Below, one piece after another: positions 1-7,384 of a stretch of DNA of 64,000 nucleotides. A program made the position numbers and the translations under genes. This stretch comes from Flagellimonas lutaonensis (lineage in GTDB: Bacteria > Bacteroidota > Bacteroidia > Flavobacteriales > Flavobacteriaceae). The notes under the pieces were generated by a model, which was not told the origin of the DNA, ran no database searches, and was given only the letters and a program-made list of their open reading frames with translations. The stretch lies in NCBI RefSeq assembly GCF_000963865.1, contig NZ_CP011071.1, positions 2,461,001 to 2,525,000 of the forward strand, in the 5' to 3' direction. The first letter of the stretch is position 1. The number at the start of each line of letters is the position of its first letter.

Positions 1-1
1 T

Positions 2-154
2 GAGCTCATTGCACATGTTTCGACCTATTTTATGCTCAAAAAGGGCGATATTTTGTTTACCGGTACCCCTGCCGGTGTTGGTAAAGTAGCCCCAAATGAC
101 TACCTTGTCGGAAGAATTGAAGGTGAAGAATTTTTTGCAATTAATGTCAGGTAA
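2..154 (+). CDS. Fumarylacetoacetate hydrolase family protein, C-terminal fragment
   Basis: Only the last 50 codons are present; the gene begins before the window. The piece contains [13 protein letters not shown], the strongly conserved C-terminal turn of the FAH fold, where the GTP-x-GVG segment lies near the metal-dependent active site. Members cleave C-C bonds of acylpyruvates or decarboxylate oxaloacetate, and the exact substrate cannot be told from this fragment. The stop codon TAA overlaps the ATG of the next gene (TAATG), so the two are probably translationally coupled. Family identity is fairly sure; function within the family is open. Confidence 0.8.
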   Translation, partial: ELIAHVSTYFMLKKGDILFTGTPAGVGKVAPNDYLVGRIEGEEFFAINVR

Positions 155-492
155 TGATTTATAGTTTGGACAAGGTCAATGAGATGGCCGAAGGTGATGA
201 GGATTTTATCGTTTCTGTGGTTTCCGTTTTTTTGGAAGAAGTGCCCGAAGATCTGCATGCTTTGGAAACCGCTATCAACGAAAGAAATTTTGAACAGGTA
301 TACAAGTTGGCCCACAAGATAAAGCCCAATGTAGATTTGCTGGGGATGGAACAAACCCGTGCCACCGCCCTTGAAATCGAGACACTGGGTAAGAACGATG
401 CCAATTTGGCCCAGATCGAGAACAAGTTTCCCTTGTTGAAGAAAGATATCGAACAGGTAGTGTCCGAACTCAAGCGAGACTTCGACCTATAG
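154..492 (+). CDS. Single-domain histidine phosphotransfer (Hpt) protein
   Basis: A 112-residue all-helical protein. The phospho-accepting histidine is His54 in AHKIKPNVDLLG, which corresponds to the Hpt signature H-x-x-K-x-x-x-x-x-G. The following Pro replaces the Gly usual after the Lys in proteobacterial Hpt domains, a variant I remember from Bacteroidota. Hpt proteins relay phosphate between hybrid histidine kinases and response regulators. No kinase or receiver gene is next to it, so its partners are unknown. It overlaps the stop codon of the FAH-family gene upstream and ends 83 bp before cinA. Confidence 0.8.
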   Translation: MIYSLDKVNEMAEGDEDFIVSVVSVFLEEVPEDLHALETAINERNFEQVYKLAHKIKPNVDLLGMEQTRATALEIETLGKNDANLAQIENKFPLLKKDIEQVVSELKRDFDL

Positions 493-575
493 CCATCATC
501 CTCTTTTTGTTTTTTGTTTGGTTATTTTTGCTGCCTATTCTTAAATAGCGCGGCAAAGCGCGTATGCAATCAATT

Positions 576-1823
576 ATGCAGGCAGAGATCATAACCATTG
601 GCGATGAGATACTCATAGGCCAAATTGTAGATTCCAATTCGGCTTTTATCGCCAAAGAGTTGAACAAGATTGGTGTTTCGGTATACCAGATAACCTCGGT
701 TCAAGACGATCGGCAGCACATCTTGGATGCACTTTCAGATGCCAACACCCGCTCGCAATTGGTGATTATGACCGGTGGGCTTGGTCCGACCAAAGACGAT
801 ATCACCAAACATACACTATGCGAGTTTCTTGATGATGAACTTGAGCAAGATGATGCGGTTCTGGCACATGTTGAAATGCTTTTTGAGAAATATATTTCGA
901 CCCCTATTTCCGATTTGAACCGCAAACAGGCCTTGGTGCCTACAAAGGCGGTGGTGTTAAAAAACAAATATGGCACCGCCCCCGGTCTTTGGATGGAAAA
1001 AAACGGTTCGGTGTTTGTGTCGCTGCCGGGGGTGCCCTTTGAAATGAAGCATTTGGTCATCGACGAACTGATTCCCAAAATCGTGGAGAAGTTTGAGCGC
1101 CCACATATTCTGCACAAGACCATAATGACCTACGGGTTGGGCGAAAGCGCCGTGGCCAACAGAATTGAAGAATGGGAGCATAACCTGCCCCCCTTTGTAA
1201 AATTGGCCTATTTGCCCAGTCTTGGGCGTGTGCGGCTACGGTTGACCGCCAAGGGTGCCGACAAAGATTTGCTGAAACGAACGGTAGCGGCAGAAACCCA
1301 AAAACTCTACCAGCTTATCGGCGATATCATTTACGGGGTCGAAGAAGATGAAAGCATCGAAGCGCTGGTGGCAAAGCTTTTGACCGATAAGAAGATGACA
1401 CTTGCCACCGCCGAAAGTTTTACAGGGGGTAAAATCGCCCAACAGCTGACGGCCATTCCCGGGGCCTCGAAGTATTTCAAGGGCAGTATTGTAAGCTATG
1501 CCACCGAGACCAAGATCAAGGTGTTGGGGGTCAACGAAGATTTGGTAAAAAAACATTCGGTGGTGAGCCAAGAGGTGGCCGTGGCCATGGCCGAAAGTGT
1601 AAAGGAACTGCTTGGCAGTGATTTTTCGATTGCCACTACCGGCAACGCAGGCCCGACAAAAGGCGATTCAGATGCCGAGGTGGGTACGGTGTACATTGCC
1701 ATCAGTGGTCCGAAAGGTACGATTGTAGAGAAATTTGTTATGGGCAACCACCGTGAACGCATTGTTCAAAAGTCTGTAAACAAGGCGTTTGAGATGCTTC
1801 AAAAGGAAATTACAAATTTATAG
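576..1823 (+). CDS. cinA: CinA-like nicotinamide-nucleotide amidohydrolase / ADP-ribose pyrophosphatase
   Basis: The protein has 415 residues counted from the second ATG (MQAEIITIGDEIL), which matches the conserved start of the family; an ATG 12 bp upstream would add four residues. The N-terminal half is a MoaB/MogA-like domain with TGGLGPTKDD. The C-terminal half is the CinA amidohydrolase domain with ATAESFTGG and the IPGAS segment. Known CinA/PncC enzymes deamidate NMN in pyridine nucleotide salvage, and the N-terminal COG1058 domain hydrolyses ADP-ribose. The length is normal for the two-domain form. A link to competence is only historical and should not be assumed here. Confidence 0.93.
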   Translation: MQAEIITIGDEILIGQIVDSNSAFIAKELNKIGVSVYQITSVQDDRQHILDALSDANTRSQLVIMTGGLGPTKDDITKHTLCEFLDDELEQDDAVLAHVEMLFEKYISTPISDLNRKQALVPTKAVVLKNKYGTAPGLWMEKNGSVFVSLPGVPFEMKHLVIDELIPKIVEKFERPHILHKTIMTYGLGESAVANRIEEWEHNLPPFVKLAYLPSLGRVRLRLTAKGADKDLLKRTVAAETQKLYQLIGDIIYGVEEDESIEALVAKLLTDKKMTLATAESFTGGKIAQQLTAIPGASKYFKGSIVSYATETKIKVLGVNEDLVKKHSVVSQEVAVAMAESVKELLGSDFSIATTGNAGPTKGDSDAEVGTVYIAISGPKGTIVEKFVMGNHRERIVQKSVNKAFEMLQKEITNL

Positions 1824-1830
1824 ACCTGAA

Positions 1831-1861
1831 TTTTGTGCAATAATTTAAAAGCACTAAATTT
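1831..1861 (+). promoter_or_regulatory. Promoter for rpmB-rpmG-DUF4295
   Basis: A -33 element TTTG (1831-1834) and a -7 element TAAATTTG (1854-1861) are separated by 19 bp, fitting the Bacteroidota promoter consensus TTTG / TAnnTTTG. The start codon of rpmB follows 33 bp after the -7 box. Confidence 0.6.
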
Positions 1862-1894
1862 GCACCCTCAATAAAAACACGCAAAGCGAAGGCG

Positions 1895-2131
1895 ATGTCA
1901 AGAATTTGTGAAATAACAGGAAAAAAGGTGATGTTCGGAAACAATGTTTCCTTCTCCATCAACAAGACCAAAAGAAGATTTGACGCAAATATCTCAAAGA
2001 AGCGCTTCTACGTTCCTGAAGAAGGCCGTTGGGTAACGTTGAACGTTTCCGCCAAGGGCATCAAGGTCATCAACAAAAGGGGCATTTCAGCCGCCTTGAA
2101 AGAAGCAAGAGCCAAAGGTTTTGTAAAATAA
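1895..2131 (+). CDS. rpmB: 50S ribosomal protein L28 (bL28)
   Basis: A 78-residue basic protein beginning MSRICEITGKKVMFGNNVS, the typical bL28 start, with RFYVPEEGRWVTLNVS in the middle. The length is normal for Bacteroidota L28. It is the first gene of an rpmB-rpmG-DUF4295 unit (12 bp and 9 bp gaps) that precedes ftsY, an arrangement widespread in the phylum. Only one Cys is present, so this is the zinc-free form. No Shine-Dalgarno sequence precedes the ATG. Confidence 0.97.
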   Translation: MSRICEITGKKVMFGNNVSFSINKTKRRFDANISKKRFYVPEEGRWVTLNVSAKGIKVINKRGISAALKEARAKGFVK

Positions 2132-2143
2132 TAGCACAGCAAA

Positions 2144-2326
2144 ATGGCAAAGAAAGGCAATAGGATTCAGGTTATTTTAGAGTGTACCGAGCACAAAGAC
2201 TCGGGTATGCCCGGTACCTCAAGGTACATTACCACCAAGAACAAAAAGAACACGCCCGATAGGCTTGAGATTAAAAAGTACAATCCTATCTTAAAGCGTA
2301 TGACAGTCCATAAAGAAATCAAATAA
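2144..2326 (+). CDS. rpmG: 50S ribosomal protein L33 (bL33)
   Basis: A 60-residue basic protein. It has the L33 features [25 protein letters not shown] and a C-terminal KYNP-x-L-K-R segment. There is a single Cys, so the zinc-binding CxxC pairs are absent and this is the zinc-independent type. It lies 12 bp after rpmB and 9 bp before the DUF4295 gene in one transcription unit. Confidence 0.97.
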   Translation: MAKKGNRIQVILECTEHKDSGMPGTSRYITTKNKKNTPDRLEIKKYNPILKRMTVHKEIK

Positions 2327-2335
2327 ACAGGAGTC

Positions 2336-2488
2336 ATGGCAAAGAAAACAGTAGCAACATTACAATCAAGTTCAAACAGATTGACAAAGGCCATTAAAAT
2401 GGTCAGGTCGCCCAAAAGCGGTGCCTACACCTTCGTAGAATCGGTAATGCCTCCTGAAGCGGTAAACGATTGGCTGGCCAAGCAATAA
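2336..2488 (+). CDS. DUF4295 family small basic protein (probable ribosome component)
   Basis: A 50-codon gene starting MAKKTVATLQSSSNRLTKA and ending NDWLAKQ, recognisable as the Bacteroidota-restricted DUF4295 family. Its place behind L28 and L33 and its small basic character point to a ribosomal role. From memory, a flavobacterial ribosome structure contained a phylum-specific large-subunit protein called bL38, which may be this family; I could not verify that. The gene shares the rpmB promoter, and a hairpin terminator begins 27 bp after its stop codon. An AGGAG occurs only 2 nt before the ATG, too close to act as a Shine-Dalgarno site. Confidence 0.9.
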   Translation: MAKKTVATLQSSSNRLTKAIKMVRSPKSGAYTFVESVMPPEAVNDWLAKQ

Positions 2489-2515
2489 GCCAGAGACACT
2501 AGATGAGATTGAAAG

Positions 2516-2544
2516 AAGCCGCGTTTTAGCGGCTTTTTTGTTTT
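2516..2544 (+). terminator. Rho-independent terminator after DUF4295 gene
   Basis: A seven-base stem AAGCCGC / GCGGCTT with a six-base loop is followed directly by a T tract. It separates the ribosomal-protein unit from ftsY. Confidence 0.85.
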
Positions 2545-2566
2545 AACAAAACTCCCCTTACTTTCC

Positions 2567-2574
2567 TATCTTTG
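2567..2574 (+). promoter_or_regulatory. -7 box of ftsY promoter
   Basis: TATCTTTG matches TAnnTTTG and lies 21 bp before the ftsY ATG, just behind the preceding terminator. Confidence 0.55.
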
Positions 2575-2595
2575 GCTACCAACAAGAATTGACCG

Positions 2596-3558
2596 ATGAG
2601 CCTATTTAAAAAAATATTTTCCAAAGAAAAAAAGGAAACCCTCGATAAAGGACTTGAAAAAAGTAAAACCAGCTTTTTCGGAAAACTGGGCAAGGCCGTG
2701 GCCGGTAAATCGAAGGTCGATGATGAGGTACTCGATAACCTAGAGGAGGTTCTGGTCACTTCTGATGTTGGTGTCGATACCACCTTGAAAATAATAGAGC
2801 GTATTGAAGAACGGGTGGCCCGTGACAAGTATATGGGCACCGACGAGCTCAACACCATTCTCCGCGAAGAAATAGCGGGCCTGCTCTCTGAGACCCATGT
2901 GGGCGAAGAACAAGACTTTTCGGTGCCTGCAGACAAAAAACCGTATGTGGTAATGGTTGTTGGGGTCAATGGCGTTGGCAAGACCACGACCATTGGCAAG
3001 TTGGCACACCAATTCAAAAATAAGGGCCTCAAAGTGGTTTTGGGCGCGGCCGATACCTTTCGCGCAGCGGCCATTGACCAGTTGCAGGTGTGGGCTGATA
3101 GGGTCGATGTGCCCATCATAAAACAGAAAATGGGCAGCGACCCGGCTTCTGTGGCCTTTGACACCCTTAACTCTGCAGTGGCCGAGAACGCCGATGTGGT
3201 ACTGATCGATACCGCAGGGCGCTTGCACAACAAGGTAAACCTGATGAACGAGCTTGCAAAGGTCAAAAGGGTCATGCAGAAAGTGGTGCCTGATGCGCCG
3301 CACGATGTTTTATTGGTGCTTGACGGCTCTACGGGCCAAAACGCCTTTGAGCAGGCCAAACAATTTACCAAGGCTACGGAAGTGACCAGTTTGGCCATTA
3401 CCAAATTGGATGGTACCGCCAAGGGCGGAGTGGTCATCGGCATCTCTGACCAATTTCAGATACCCGTCAAGTACATTGGGGTGGGCGAGGGCCTAGAAGA
3501 CCTACAGGTCTTTAATAAATACGAGTTTGTGGATTCGTTTTTTAATATAGAAAATTGA
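2596..3558 (+). CDS. ftsY: Signal recognition particle receptor FtsY
   Basis: A 320-residue SRP receptor GTPase. The N domain (about 1-100) is rich in Lys and acidic residues and lacks the long acidic A domain of E. coli. The G domain shows the P-loop GVNGVGKTT, the insertion-box motif DTFRAAAIDQL, DTAGR (G3) and TKLDGTAKGG (G4). It docks ribosome-nascent chains carried by Ffh to the membrane translocon. The stop codon overlaps the TTG start of the DUF2911 gene (TTGA), suggesting co-transcription. Confidence 0.97.
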   Translation: MSLFKKIFSKEKKETLDKGLEKSKTSFFGKLGKAVAGKSKVDDEVLDNLEEVLVTSDVGVDTTLKIIERIEERVARDKYMGTDELNTILREEIAGLLSETHVGEEQDFSVPADKKPYVVMVVGVNGVGKTTTIGKLAHQFKNKGLKVVLGAADTFRAAAIDQLQVWADRVDVPIIKQKMGSDPASVAFDTLNSAVAENADVVLIDTAGRLHNKVNLMNELAKVKRVMQKVVPDAPHDVLLVLDGSTGQNAFEQAKQFTKATEVTSLAITKLDGTAKGGVVIGISDQFQIPVKYIGVGEGLEDLQVFNKYEFVDSFFNIEN

Positions 3559-4433
3559 AATCTTGCCTGATAATATTCCTTTCAGTAATCCCATTTGGGA
3601 TATATTCCCAAATCACCCATCCGAAAGCGAGTCCGTTTTCGACGGTCGAGCAAGAGGTCGGGCTCTCTAAAATCACTGTTGCCTATTCACGGCCATCGGT
3701 CAGAGGGCGGCATGTATTTGGCCCACAACCCGATGGGCAGCCCGGACTGGTGCCCTACGGCCGTATCTGGCGGGTAGGGGCCAACGAGAGTACCAAGATC
3801 ACGGTCGATACCGATATGCAGGTGTTGGGCAACGACCTGCCCAAAGGCACCTATGCCTTGTATGCCTTTCCTGAAGAAAATGAGTGGCAAATCGTTTTCC
3901 ATACCAACACCTCGCATTGGGGCGACGGACGAAAGAATTACAATTCTGATGAGGACTTATTTCGGATCACGGTCAAACCTGAAAACATACCCTATCACCA
4001 AGAGAACTTTCTGATTTCGTTCGATAGCATAACCCACCACTCCGCAAACCTGAACTTGATTTGGGCCAGTACCAAAGTAACCATTCCATTTTCCGTAGAT
4101 ACCGATGCCCAGATGGAAGCTGAGATTGCGAAGCAATTGAGAGAGAACCCCACCGCACAAACCTATTACGAAGCGGCCCGCTACCTACAGGAACAAGGCA
4201 GGGATTTTGAAAGGGCGCTTGAATATTTGAACAAAGCCATTGAGATTGGTGGCGACACCTACTATTTTCATAGGGTCAAATCGTTGGTCGAGGCAGCATT
4301 GGGCGATTATAGGGCAGCCATCACATCTGCCGAGAAATCCTTGGAACTGGCCGCAGCCCAAGAAAAAGACGAGTTTGTTCGTATGAACGAAAAGAATATC
4401 AAAAAGTGGAAGGCCAAAATCTTCAAAAAATAA
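3555..4433 (+). CDS. DUF2911 protein with TPR-like C-terminus, secreted
   Basis: The reading frame starts with TTG overlapping the ftsY stop by 4 bp and gives 292 residues. A signal peptide (KSCLIIFLSVIPFGIYSQ) is followed by a DUF2911 domain (about 20-175) with the conserved SRPSVRGR, PYGRIWRVGANE and LPKGTYALYAFP segments. Residues 190-290 look like one or two TPR units (YYEAARYLQEQGRDFERALEYL). DUF2911 is a common periplasmic or secreted family in Bacteroidota with no established function. The TPR part suggests a protein-protein role. A downstream ATG would destroy the signal peptide, which supports the TTG start. Confidence 0.85.
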   Translation: MKSCLIIFLSVIPFGIYSQITHPKASPFSTVEQEVGLSKITVAYSRPSVRGRHVFGPQPDGQPGLVPYGRIWRVGANESTKITVDTDMQVLGNDLPKGTYALYAFPEENEWQIVFHTNTSHWGDGRKNYNSDEDLFRITVKPENIPYHQENFLISFDSITHHSANLNLIWASTKVTIPFSVDTDAQMEAEIAKQLRENPTAQTYYEAARYLQEQGRDFERALEYLNKAIEIGGDTYYFHRVKSLVEAALGDYRAAITSAEKSLELAAAQEKDEFVRMNEKNIKKWKAKIFKK

Positions 4434-4438
4434 ATAGT

Positions 4439-4510
4439 GTCACCTCGAGCGCGGTCGAGAGGTCAATAAACCGCAAATCTATAAAAGGTCTCGACTGCGC
4501 TCGACCTGAC
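4439..4510. repeat. REP-like imperfect palindrome
   Basis: Two arms, 4439-4464 and 4487-4510, are imperfect inverted copies of each other. Each arm is itself palindromic (CTCGA...TCGAG around GCGCGG or ACTGCG). Short elements of this kind, built around TCGAGCGCGGTCGAG, are scattered through flavobacterial genomes. A related sequence recurs near 63280 in the rRNA spacer. It fills the gap between the DUF2911 and amidase genes and could fold in RNA to terminate or stabilise the ftsY transcript. Confidence 0.65.
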
Positions 4511-4521
4511 AAAGGGCAATC

Positions 4522-6180
4522 ATGAAAAAAACCATCTTACCTCTCTTGATTCTTATGGCCTTTGTGGCTTGCAAACAGGAACCCAAAAAATCAGAACCCA
4601 TTGTATTGTGGCAGCCCTATAACGATTCTACCGAGGTGGCGGCCAATGCCGACCATGAAAATGAGCGCATGCGCTATAAGTTCATCCAAAGCAAGGTGCT
4701 TGATAAAAACGAGGTATTCTTGCCCTTGTATGAAGAAGTTTCCCGGTTTTCGGAAGCGAAATATGAGATGATGAAGGCGTTGGTGCTGGAACAGGACATC
4801 CCATCCATCCAAAAAAGTATATCCGAGGGAAAATTCTCGTATGAAGATTTGACACGCTTCTATCTGCACCGCATCTACAAATACGAACTGCCCAACGAGA
4901 CCACCTTGAATATCATTATTGCGCTGAACCCAAAAGTATTGGAAGAAGCAAGAAAATTGAAACCCAATGCAACGGGTGAACATCCCATTTATGGCATGCC
5001 CATACTTTTAAAGGATAATATCGGTTCTGAAGGCATGAAAACCACCGCTGGGGCCATTGCCTTGAAAGACAATGTGACCGACGACGCGTTTATTGTAAAG
5101 AAATTGAAGGAGAAGGGGGCGTTGATACTGGGGAAGGTCAATCTCAGTGAATGGGCCAATTTTTTGTGTAATTGTCCTAACGGACAAAGTGCCATGGGAG
5201 GGCAAACATTGAACCCCTATGGTCGGCGGGTGTTCGATACCGGCGGATCCAGTGCCGGTAGCGGAACCTCGGTGGCCGCCAATTATGCCGTGGCGGCGGT
5301 TGGCACTGAGACTTCGGGATCTATTCTGTCGCCCTCAAGCCAAAACTCCGTGGTAGGCCTAAAGCCAACTGTTGGACTGTTGAGCCGCACGGGAATCGTG
5401 CCCATTTCAAGTACGCTCGATACCCCGGGGCCCATGACCAAAAATGTGACCGACAATGCCATTTTGTTGGATGCCATGCTTGGGAAGGACGTAGAAGACC
5501 CAAAATCGGTCGAAGGTTACCAAGGCATCTTGTCTTCCTACCAACAGCCAGCACCTTTAGAAAAAATCCGGTTGGGAGCCATAAAGGGTCTGATGGAAAG
5601 AGATTCCATTTATCGCAAGACGGTTCAAATTTTACGGAAAGGGGGCATTGAAATAGTGGAATTTACGCCTCCTGAAGTAAAGCGTGATGGTTTTCTTACG
5701 CTGTTGAACATCGATATGAAGAATGATTTGCCAAAGTATCTAGAAACCCAAACAAAAGACAAACAAGCGGTAAAGGTGCGCTCTGTTGAAGATGTGGTTC
5801 GCTTCAACCTTCAAGATACCCTGGTGCGCATACCCTATGGCCAAGAACGTTTCGAGGGTATCTTGGCCGATTCGACCAACGCAGAAAAGTTCACTGAGAT
5901 AAAAGAACAACTAAAACATGCTGGGCGGCGTTATTTTGACACTCCCATGAACCAATATGGATTGGATGCGGTCTTATCAATCAACAATTGGCATGCGGGC
6001 TATGCCGCCATGGCCGAGTATCCTGCCTTGACCATTCCCATGGGGTATAAGGAAAGTGGCGAACCCATCAGCCTTACTTTTATTGGTGAGCCGTTCGAAG
6101 AGGCGCACTTGTTACGTATTGGTAAAACATATGAGAACTTGAACAAAGTCAGAAAAATTCCAGCGGCATATGCTAATTGA
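4522..6180 (+). CDS. Amidase-signature family lipoprotein
   Basis: 552 residues with a lipoprotein signal (hydrophobic stretch ending in AFVAC, lipid Cys at 17). The amidase signature domain is intact: Lys164 in ILLKDNI, the Gly/Ser-rich GGSSAGSG around residue 243, and nucleophile Ser267 in ETSGSI form the Ser-cisSer-Lys triad. The family hydrolyses amides and includes GatA, but this is a membrane-anchored periplasmic enzyme rather than the tRNA transamidase subunit. The preceding REP-like element isolates it from ftsY. It ends tail to tail with the serine hydrolase gene on the other strand, overlapping by 8 bp. The substrate is unknown. Confidence 0.9.
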   Translation: MKKTILPLLILMAFVACKQEPKKSEPIVLWQPYNDSTEVAANADHENERMRYKFIQSKVLDKNEVFLPLYEEVSRFSEAKYEMMKALVLEQDIPSIQKSISEGKFSYEDLTRFYLHRIYKYELPNETTLNIIIALNPKVLEEARKLKPNATGEHPIYGMPILLKDNIGSEGMKTTAGAIALKDNVTDDAFIVKKLKEKGALILGKVNLSEWANFLCNCPNGQSAMGGQTLNPYGRRVFDTGGSSAGSGTSVAANYAVAAVGTETSGSILSPSSQNSVVGLKPTVGLLSRTGIVPISSTLDTPGPMTKNVTDNAILLDAMLGKDVEDPKSVEGYQGILSSYQQPAPLEKIRLGAIKGLMERDSIYRKTVQILRKGGIEIVEFTPPEVKRDGFLTLLNIDMKNDLPKYLETQTKDKQAVKVRSVEDVVRFNLQDTLVRIPYGQERFEGILADSTNAEKFTEIKEQLKHAGRRYFDTPMNQYGLDAVLSINNWHAGYAAMAEYPALTIPMGYKESGEPISLTFIGEPFEEAHLLRIGKTYENLNKVRKIPAAYAN

Positions 6181-7261
6181 AATAGGCACTCAGTTTTTCC
6201 CATAGTGCATTGTCAAAACTTGAGGGTCCCAATTGGTCTTCACCGGCGTCTTCGCCCATTCTGACCACTACCAGCCCCTTACTGGGCACGATGTAGAGTT
6301 TTTGGTCGTCTTTTCCGAGTCCGGCAAAGGTGTCCGTCGGTGCATTTGGAATCAAGAATCCATCAAAAACAATTTGTGAACCGGGCCCCATGTGGCTCTG
6401 CTTGCCATTGAGCCACCAAAGATATCCGTACGATTTGTTGTGGTTTTGTGAGGTGTTTTTCATATCCTTCAAAAAATCACTGTCACCGAGAATGGTTTCT
6501 TCCTTCCACTTGCCGTTGGCAAGGTTCAAAAGTCCGAAGCGGGCCATACTGCGGGCAGTACTGAAGTAGACGTTGTTGGATCCATTGGTCGATAGCCAAA
6601 AACCATCCATTCCAATTTTATTGCGGAGATGGGTGTTGAAGTAAGTGGCCCACTCTTCTTGGGCGGCATTGGCCACCACACGTTGCAGCAGTGTGTACGG
6701 ACCATTGTGGTAGGCCCAACGTGAGCCGGCATCGGCCACATAGTTTAGGCAATTTGGTGCTACACAGTCGAACGCCAACGGATTCATTCCGCTGGTCATG
6801 GTCAGTTGGTGCCAGACGGTGATGAGGTTTTCCTTTTCGGGTTCAAGGGAAGTCCAACCGCTTTCTAGATAATCGGAAGTTTTGTCGTTGATGTCCAAAA
6901 GACCTTCGTCTTGGGCGATACCCACGGTAAAAGCGGTAAGGGTTTTTCCGGCCGAGGCCCAGTACCAACTGGTGTTCTGGGTGTGGTCGCCAAAATACCA
7001 TTCAACCACCAGTTTGCCATCCTTTAAAATGATGAATGCCTTGGTGTTTTTTTCTTCGAGCAGGTTATAGAGTGCTTGTTGCGCTTCGGTATCCCACCCT
7101 AGGTCATCGGGGGATATTGTTTCCCAATCAGCAGAATCGTCAGGGGGAAAATACAGATTGGCAATGTCTGGATCATCATCGTTGCCAATGGGTTCGGTAT
7201 CAGATGAACAGCCCCATCCCAGAAAAATGAGCAGCATCAAAGAAAACAGAGGTGTTTTCAT
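6173..7261 (-). CDS. Beta-lactamase-like (class C / DD-peptidase fold) serine hydrolase lipoprotein
   Basis: 362 residues from the ATG at 7261, chosen because it begins a clean lipoprotein signal with GWGCSS (lipid Cys near 18). The catalytic motifs of the class C/penicillin-binding fold are visible: S-x-x-K as WASAGKT, Y-x-N as AYHNGP, and a third element HMGPGS in place of K-T-G. Such proteins act as D-aminopeptidases, esterases or beta-lactamases, and the substrate cannot be predicted. A longer in-frame extension upstream has no signal-like character. Its 3' end overlaps the amidase gene by 8 bp. Confidence 0.88.
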   Translation of the reverse strand: MKTPLFSLMLLIFLGWGCSSDTEPIGNDDDPDIANLYFPPDDSADWETISPDDLGWDTEAQQALYNLLEEKNTKAFIILKDGKLVVEWYFGDHTQNTSWYWASAGKTLTAFTVGIAQDEGLLDINDKTSDYLESGWTSLEPEKENLITVWHQLTMTSGMNPLAFDCVAPNCLNYVADAGSRWAYHNGPYTLLQRVVANAAQEEWATYFNTHLRNKIGMDGFWLSTNGSNNVYFSTARSMARFGLLNLANGKWKEETILGDSDFLKDMKNTSQNHNKSYGYLWWLNGKQSHMGPGSQIVFDGFLIPNAPTDTFAGLGKDDQKLYIVPSKGLVVVRMGEDAGEDQLGPSSFDNALWEKLSAYFN

Positions 7262-7357
7262 GGTATTGATTTTTTGTATGACCATTTTGATTCTCAAAGG
7301 TTTAACGCAGATTTGGCGGAAATATGCATTAAAATCGACCAATTGCCAACAGTGTTG

Positions 7358-7365
7358 TATTTTTG
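7358..7365 (+). promoter_or_regulatory. -7 box of rimO promoter
   Basis: TATTTTTG matches TAnnTTTG and lies 19 bp before the chosen rimO ATG, which argues against translation starting further upstream in the same open frame. Confidence 0.5.
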
Positions 7366-7384
7366 CCGTCCATTTGAAGAAGCA

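Noticed and set aside
7274..7384. Longer RimO with an N-terminal extension of 37 residues
   Set aside because: The extension passes through the -7 box TATTTTTG and is not part of the RimO family.
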